Shown in pieces: positions 49,268 through 52,734 of a stretch of DNA of 52,734 nucleotides; position 1 is the first letter of the stretch; every line of letters starts with the position of its first letter. Where the stretch lies: positions 1 to 52,734 of the IMG/VR virus record IMGVR_UViG_3300033155_001357. One strand, written 5' to 3'. Position numbers and translations under genes: made by a program. The notes under the pieces were generated by a model. That model saw nothing but the letters and a program-made list of their open reading frames with translations. It made no database searches and had not been told where the DNA came from. This stretch comes from a virus.

Positions 49268-49541
49268 CTTCTTTCTCCCACTCTCGGTATTTACTTGCAA
49301 GTATATTCCATGCCTCATCATGTGTTATTTTGACTGGTATGAATCCACCGCGTTTGTCTTCAGTAGTATAGTCAACCACTAATGTCCAACCCTTATACCA
49401 GATGGGACCATCATACCAACCATCTTCTTGAGTAAGGAATAAGCATACATGTTTTGCTATATCCCAACGAGCAAAACCACGGTCTCTATATGATACCTTA
49501 GATAGAATGCGTGTACGTGTGAGTGGCTTGATCTTTCTCAT
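49260..49541 (-). CDS. Hypothetical protein, 93 aa
   Basis: Trp-rich alpha/beta protein (DGWYDGPIWYKGWTLVVDYT, then HDEAWNILASKYREW). Its start ATG follows directly after a tRNA 3' fragment. Function unknown. Confidence 0.55.
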   Translation of the reverse strand: MRKIKPLTRTRILSKVSYRDRGFARWDIAKHVCLFLTQEDGWYDGPIWYKGWTLVVDYTTEDKRGGFIPVKITHDEAWNILASKYREWEKEDD

Positions 49542-50086
49542 AGAGCCCCCACGGGGAATTGAACTATGTTAGAGCCCACAGTCGGTTTCGAACCGGCAGC
49601 CTCTGCTATACCAAAGCAGCGCTCTTCCTCTTGAGCTTTGCGGGCAGCATATCTATGTTTTTTAACTGTACTGTATGATACTTGAAATTCTTGAGCTATT
49701 TCTTTCATAGGCCTATCAGTTAATGCTTCTTGTGTCAATCTACACCTAGTTTCATCATCTAACATATGTACAAGTTTGAAGCAGGCTAAAGCATTAATAA
49801 TTTGTTGTGTTCTTCTATAGCCCATGTAGGGTTGTACAACTTTCATTATTCTAACTGCTCTTCGTCCTCGTGCTCTAGTAACATAGGCTTGTTTCCATTT
49901 GTCTGGTTTTCTGTTTTTTACAGACCAATACGATGTACCAAACAACTTTGCTACTCTAGCGATAACATCTTTGTCAGTCATGCAGATATTAACTGTTGGA
50001 GCTGTTGGTCTTGATGGGCTTCCCTTCATGAAAGAACCTTCTCCTTCCAGTAGGCCTGCTAACCATGCTATTTCTTGGTTGGTCAT
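49538..50086 (-). CDS. LAGLIDADG-like homing endonuclease with HTH, running through a tRNA
   Basis: 182 residues. WLAGLLEGEGSFMKG is a LAGLIDADG helix, followed by beta strands; residues ~120-145 form a helix-turn-helix (LTDRPMKEIAQEFQVSYSTVKKH). The last ~40 residues are encoded by the whole tRNA-Thr(GGT) gene, so the natural stop seems to be lost. The ribosome site is poor. Confidence 0.65.
   Translation of the reverse strand: MTNQEIAWLAGLLEGEGSFMKGSPSRPTAPTVNICMTDKDVIARVAKLFGTSYWSVKNRKPDKWKQAYVTRARGRRAVRIMKVVQPYMGYRRTQQIINALACFKLVHMLDDETRCRLTQEALTDRPMKEIAQEFQVSYSTVKKHRYAARKAQEEERCFGIAEAAGSKPTVGSNIVQFPVGAL
49541..49563 (-). pseudogene. tRNA 3' end fragment
   Basis: TTCAATT-CCCCG-TGGGGGC looks like a T-loop, T-stem 3' strand and acceptor end, but the 5' strand of the T-stem is missing. 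It shares GGGCTCTA with the end of the neighbouring tRNA-Thr(GGT), hinting at duplication. Confidence 0.35.
49573..49645 (-). tRNA. tRNA-Thr (GGT)
   Basis: Acceptor GCCCGCA/TGTGGGC, D-arm GCTC/GAGC, anticodon stem CTGCT/AGCAG, loop TTGGTAT with anticodon GGT, T-arm GCCGG-TTCGAAA-CCGAC. Nested in the end of the endonuclease frame. Confidence 0.92.
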
Positions 50087-50121
50087 ACTTAGAGTATAGC
50101 ACGTACCCTAAGTGATACCAA

Positions 50122-50198
50122 TGGAGGACCATGTTGGAATCGAACCAACCTAATATTGCTTAACAGGCAATCGCAATACCCAGACATGCCAATGATCC
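50122..50198 (-). tRNA. tRNA-Asn (GTT), CCA encoded
   Basis: Acceptor GGATCAT/ATGGTCC, anticodon stem ATTGC/GCAAT, loop CTGTTAA with anticodon GTT, T-arm GTTGG-TTCGATT-CCAAC, then T-CCA. Confidence 0.92.
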
Positions 50199-50199
50199 G

Positions 50200-50382
50200 T
50201 TATGATTCTACCATGCCGCTTAGCACAGATTCTCTTAATCTATAGGCTTTGATTAGTTTCAGTATTTGATTTAATGATACTACATCTTCAGGAAGACCAA
50301 GACTAAGTTGATTGGATGTGTCTCGTCTTAGGTTACAAATATCATGTTCGAGTGCATCGAATTGAGACTTTCCTTTTTTCAT
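50200..50382 (-). CDS. Hypothetical helical protein, 60 aa
   Basis: Charged helical protein (FDALEHDICNLRRDTSNQLS, then LNQILKLIKAYRLRES) preceded by CGGAGAGAC. Ends one base from tRNA-Asn. Function unknown. Confidence 0.55.
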   Translation of the reverse strand: MKKGKSQFDALEHDICNLRRDTSNQLSLGLPEDVVSLNQILKLIKAYRLRESVLSGMVES

Positions 50383-50394
50383 TGTCTCTCCGTG

Positions 50395-50429
50395 TGGGCC
50401 ATAGAGGAGTTGAACCTCTGATTCCTCTT
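50395..50429 (-). pseudogene. tRNA 3' half with acceptor ATGGCCC
   Basis: AAGAG, GAATC, T-arm AGAGG-TTCAACT-CCTCT, acceptor ATGGCCC and A. No 5' half is directly upstream, but an exactly complementary 5' acceptor GGGCCAT with a D-arm-like sequence lies at 51358, 0.9 kb upstream in transcription order. Confidence 0.55.
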
Positions 50430-50461
50430 GATTTATTTTAGCACATGTTCTATTCTATTTG

Positions 50462-50534
50462 TAGTCCCGACTGGATTTGAACCAGCGGCCTTTGCCACGT
50501 CACGGCACTGCTACTTCCACTGAGCTACGGGACT
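50462..50534 (-). tRNA. tRNA-Val (GAC)
   Basis: Acceptor AGTCCCG/CGGGACT, loop GTGACGT with anticodon GAC in a stem TGCC/GGCA, T-arm GCTGG-TTCAAAT-CCAGT. Its 5' end directly abuts the HNH ribosome site on the other strand. Confidence 0.85.
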
Positions 50535-50544
50535 GGAGGTTGAT

Positions 50545-51177
50545 ATGATTACATTAATTTGTTGGTCTTGCAATAAAAAGTTTCAAAGGACAGATGCTGT
50601 ACAACGAAAGAGTCTTAAGCGAGGTAATCGCCGCTTCTTCTGTTCTAGGAGTTGCTTTTTGTATGCTGTCACTGGTCCTAAAAGTCCTTCTGTTGAGTGT
50701 TTATGCTGTGGAGTAAAAACTGGTAACCCTAAGTTTTGTTCACGGAGTTGTTCTTCGTCTTACAACAACACAAAGAAGCCAAAAAGGAAAAGAACTAACC
50801 AGTGTACATTATGTCTGTCTCTAATAAAGTCAGGACATAAGTATTGTAAGTCTTGTAATCGATCTCGATATCCTGATCCGAAGGTTGCGGTTCTTGCTGA
50901 CTATCTTCAGTCTGATTCAGGTCGTACATATTCTACAAGTATTCGTAAACAGGCGTATGATATAGCAAAAACTAATGAGCTGTTAGACGAGTGTACTGAG
51001 TGTGGATACTCTCGTCATGTTCAGTGTTGTCATATTAAGCCAATTGCTTCTTTTCCTTCTGACACACCTATCTCTGTTGTGAATGCATTATCTAACCTTA
51101 TTGGTCTGTGTCCAACTCATCACTGGGAGCTGGACAATAGGTACCTTTCTTCTCTATCAAATCGGGATTCTCCATAA
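50545..51177 (+). CDS. HNH endonuclease on the opposite strand (inserted)
   Basis: 210 residues on the plus strand amid minus-strand genes. Several CxxC knuckles (CWSCNKKF, CLCCGV, CTLCLSL, CKSCNRSR) precede the HNH-like end (DECTECGYSRHVQCCHIKPI, LCPTHHWELDN). GGAGG at 50535 begins immediately after tRNA-Val. Its 3' end overlaps a minus-strand gene by 80 bases. Position and strand suggest a homing insertion into the tRNA cluster. Confidence 0.85.
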   Translation: MITLICWSCNKKFQRTDAVQRKSLKRGNRRFFCSRSCFLYAVTGPKSPSVECLCCGVKTGNPKFCSRSCSSSYNNTKKPKRKRTNQCTLCLSLIKSGHKYCKSCNRSRYPDPKVAVLADYLQSDSGRTYSTSIRKQAYDIAKTNELLDECTECGYSRHVQCCHIKPIASFPSDTPISVVNALSNLIGLCPTHHWELDNRYLSSLSNRDSP

Positions 51178-51331
51178 GCATAATGACTATCGCCATTAAT
51201 TCTATGACCTCTTGATCATCTTGTTTTGCATATGGTTGCAGAAAGTTACGCAACTCTTCGCTTCGGGGACCGTGTTTTTGAGTGATATCTATCGCTTTTG
51301 CAAGTGCTTCACATTTCTCTTTGTCTGTCAT
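51098..51331 (-). CDS. Hypothetical protein, 77 aa, 3' end overlapped by inserted HNH gene
   Basis: Helical protein (KCEALAKAIDITQKHGPRSE, then EVIELMAIVIMLMENPDLIE). The last ~26 residues are encoded antisense to the HNH gene, so the original C-terminus may have been lost by the insertion. Function unknown. Confidence 0.5.
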   Translation of the reverse strand: MTDKEKCEALAKAIDITQKHGPRSEELRNFLQPYAKQDDQEVIELMAIVIMLMENPDLIEKKGTYCPAPSDELDTDQ

Positions 51332-51332
51332 G

Positions 51333-51358
51333 GTGTGTTTCCGTTATACTAATGGCCC
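51333..51358 (-). pseudogene. tRNA 5' half with acceptor GGGCCAT
   Basis: GGGCCAT-TA-GTATAACGG-AAACAC is an acceptor, bases 8-9 and most of a D-arm. It then runs into the ATG of the 77-residue gene. It matches the 3' half at 50395-50429 base for base in the acceptor. Confidence 0.5.
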
Positions 51359-51561
51359 TATTGATGATCCCATATTTTATGGTCATCTATCTTAGTCTCT
51401 ACATCATCTAATCTTGACTCCAATTCATCTACTCTATCTTGTAGTTTGCGTCTGTCACAAAAAGGACAGGGTAGAGTCAATGATTCCACTTGTTTTTCTT
51501 CAAACCAGACTCGTTCACATTGGGAACAGATGACTTTAAACTTTTCTTTTGCAGTTCTCAT
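51358..51561 (-). CDS. Zinc-ribbon coiled-coil protein, 67 aa
   Basis: [11 protein letters not shown] and CPFCDRRK form a zinc ribbon, followed by a coiled coil ([20 protein letters not shown]). Its start overlaps the sigma gene's stop (ATGA) and its own stop TAG overlaps a tRNA 5' half. Could be a partner of the sigma factor; speculative. Confidence 0.6.
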   Translation of the reverse strand: MRTAKEKFKVICSQCERVWFEEKQVESLTLPCPFCDRRKLQDRVDELESRLDDVETKIDDHKIWDHQ

Positions 51562-52409
51562 TCGAAATCCACTAATTCATCTGAACGAGAACGATAGCGC
51601 AGCTTTCTCAACGCTTTCGCTTCGATTTGTCTGATTCTCTCTCGTGTAACGGAGAATACTTTACCCACTTGCTCTAGTGTATGGTCAGTTTTTTGTCCAA
51701 TACCAAAGCGCATGCGCAATACTCTTTCCTCTCTGTCTGTTAGTGTAGCAAGAACCTTACTTGTTTGCTTAGCTAACTTACGTGTAGCTGTGATGTCGTA
51801 AGGACTAGCCGCCGTCGTGTCCTCTATGAAGTTACCGAGTTGGGCGTCCTCTTCTTCTCCCACTGGTGTTTCGAGAGAGATGGGCTCTTTAGCTATCTTC
51901 ATCACCTTGTACACCTTGATCACTGGTACGTCCATAGCCTTAGCAATCTCTTCTGGCACTGGCTCACGACCTAGTTGTTGTACTAGTTCTCTTGTGCAAC
52001 GTGTCATCTTATTGACAGTCTCGATCATATGTACAGGGATACGAATGGTACGTGCCTGGTCCGCGATGGCTCTTGTAATAGCCTGACGGATCCACCAGGT
52101 GGCATACGTGCTGAACTTGTAGCCTCTTTGATACTCAAACTTATCTACTGCTTTCATCAAACCGATGTTACCTTCCTGAATTAGATCCAGAAACTGAAGA
52201 CCTCGGTTGGTGTACTTCTTAGCGATAGACACTACTAAACGCAGGTTAGCTTGGATCATCTGATCCTTAGCTGCCTGGCTGCCCTCTTCTATTTTCTTAG
52301 CCAGCTCTATCTCTCCCTCTCGGTTAAGTAGTTGGTGCTCACCCATTCTCTTCAGGTAAGTACGTACTGGGTCTGACATCTCATGTGTTGTGCTTTTAGT
52401 ACGTGCCAC
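51558..52409 (-). CDS. RpoD-type sigma-70 factor
   Basis: 283 residues with regions 1.2 ([20 protein letters not shown]), 2 ([50 protein letters not shown]), 3 ([14 protein letters not shown]) and 4 ([37 protein letters not shown]). It lacks the long 1.1 region, like group 2-4 sigmas. It should redirect host RNA polymerase to phage promoters. A complete primary-type sigma is rare in phages. Confidence 0.92.
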   Translation of the reverse strand: MARTKSTTHEMSDPVRTYLKRMGEHQLLNREGEIELAKKIEEGSQAAKDQMIQANLRLVVSIAKKYTNRGLQFLDLIQEGNIGLMKAVDKFEYQRGYKFSTYATWWIRQAITRAIADQARTIRIPVHMIETVNKMTRCTRELVQQLGREPVPEEIAKAMDVPVIKVYKVMKIAKEPISLETPVGEEEDAQLGNFIEDTTAASPYDITATRKLAKQTSKVLATLTDREERVLRMRFGIGQKTDHTLEQVGKVFSVTRERIRQIEAKALRKLRYRSRSDELVDFE

Positions 52410-52423
52410 AGTGTCTCCTGTTG

Positions 52424-52494
52424 AGCCAGCTAGGAGAATTGAACTCCTGTCGTCTGATTACGAAACAGACATCTTACCATTGGACTAAGCTGGC
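52424..52494 (-). tRNA. tRNA-Thr (CGT)
   Basis: Acceptor GCCAGCT/AGCTGGC, anticodon loop TTCGTAA with anticodon CGT (stem TCTGT/TCAGA has a T-T at the loop), T-arm AGGAG-TTCAATT-CTCCT. Confidence 0.88.
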
Positions 52495-52498
52495 GTTG

Positions 52499-52572
52499 AG
52501 CCCTAGTAGAGAATCGAACTCTATTTTCCTCCTTACAAGGGAGGACATCATCCTGATAAATGTTTCAAGGGC
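52499..52572 (-). tRNA. tRNA-Thr (TGT)
   Basis: Acceptor GCCCTTG/CTAGGGC (one mismatch), anticodon stem CCTCC/GGAGG with loop CTTGTAA, anticodon TGT, T-arm TAGAG-TTCGATT-CTCTA. Confidence 0.9.
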
Positions 52573-52581
52573 GTTTGTTTC

Positions 52582-52734
52582 TTATCTAGTAGGATCTTTA
52601 TCCCAAAATCCATCATGGTATTGACTAGTGTCACCCCAATAACTTAAAGGTAATTGTTCCATCTTTCTATAGATCAAAATCTTCATGTAACTTTTTTCAT
52701 ATTTGTAATAAGGACTCAGCAGTTTCTTAGTCTT
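52582..52734 (-). CDS. C-terminal end of a protein running off the window (partial)
   Basis: Open from the right edge to TAA at 52582, 50 residues, Tyr/Lys-rich then PLSYWGDTSQYHDGFWDKDP. An internal ATG near 52686 could start a 34-residue version. Function unknown. Confidence 0.5.
   Translation of the reverse strand, partial: KTKKLLSPYYKYEKSYMKILIYRKMEQLPLSYWGDTSQYHDGFWDKDPTR

Noticed and set aside
1-52734. Prophage or lysogeny genes
   Set aside because: No integrase, excisionase, repressor or att-like repeats were found.

Overview
The window looks like a segment of a large virulent tailed double-stranded DNA phage. It carries a tail fibre-like beta-helix protein, an endolysin, a lytic transglycosylase, a T7-type primase-helicase, free-standing HNH and LAGLIDADG endonucleases, a tRNA cluster, very dense packing (ATGA and TAATG overlaps) and many small zinc-ribbon proteins. 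I see no integrase, repressor or partition gene. Lipoprotein and Sec-type signal peptides and two muralytic enzymes suggest a Gram-negative host, but this is inference. Nothing identifies a named phage.

Layout. Positions 1-13363 are all on the plus strand: the end of a coiled-coil gene, a two-unit beta-helix structural protein, two Cas4/RecB-like proteins with cysteine clusters, a fused primase-helicase, a mobile HNH gene, a Vsr-like nuclease, an amidase endolysin, a Holliday-junction-type PD-(D/E)XK nuclease and a DUF6165-like protein. A four-base convergent overlap at 13360-13363 switches transcription. From there to the right edge almost everything is on the minus strand. Positions 13360-31500 hold nucleotide metabolism and replication: PhoH, an IMPDH/GMP reductase family enzyme, dCMP deaminase, a DEDDy exonuclease, a bacterial-type DNA polymerase III alpha split into a PHP protein and a catalytic protein, a CX5R phosphatase-like protein, GP88-like protein, a second exonuclease with a frameshift, RecA, a dATP/dGTP diphosphohydrolase-like protein, a nucleoside deoxyribosyltransferase-like protein and a class II ribonucleotide reductase. 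Positions 30561-44447 hold a radical SAM protein, a Ycf46-like AAA+ ATPase, a HIRAN protein, a putative ssDNA-binding protein, ClpP, a lipoprotein trypsin-like protease, a lytic transglycosylase and a retron-type reverse transcriptase beside a dense row of hairpins. Positions 44450-52572 hold about 15 tRNA genes interleaved with small genes, a saccharopine dehydrogenase-like gene, three homing-type endonucleases and a full RpoD-type sigma factor.

How it fits together. The phage carries its own replication and recombination core (split Pol III alpha, primase-helicase, RecA, exonucleases, ssDNA binding), deoxynucleotide supply (RNR, dCMP deaminase, purine enzyme, dNTP hydrolase, deoxyribosyltransferase), and means to redirect transcription (sigma factor) and translation (tRNAs).

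Most notable signals: (1) between tRNA-Gly and tRNA-Ser, a tRNA whose 3' half precedes its 5' half. Both the acceptor and anticodon stems match, and the loose ends would add up to a seven-base anticodon loop containing TTC. (2) A retron-type reverse transcriptase with about 213 nt of back-to-back hairpins directly upstream. (3) Other tRNA halves, tRNA-sized structured spacers, and stop codons lying inside tRNA genes. (4) A DEDDh exonuclease whose last catalytic motif is in another frame. (5) A Pol III alpha split exactly after the PHP domain.
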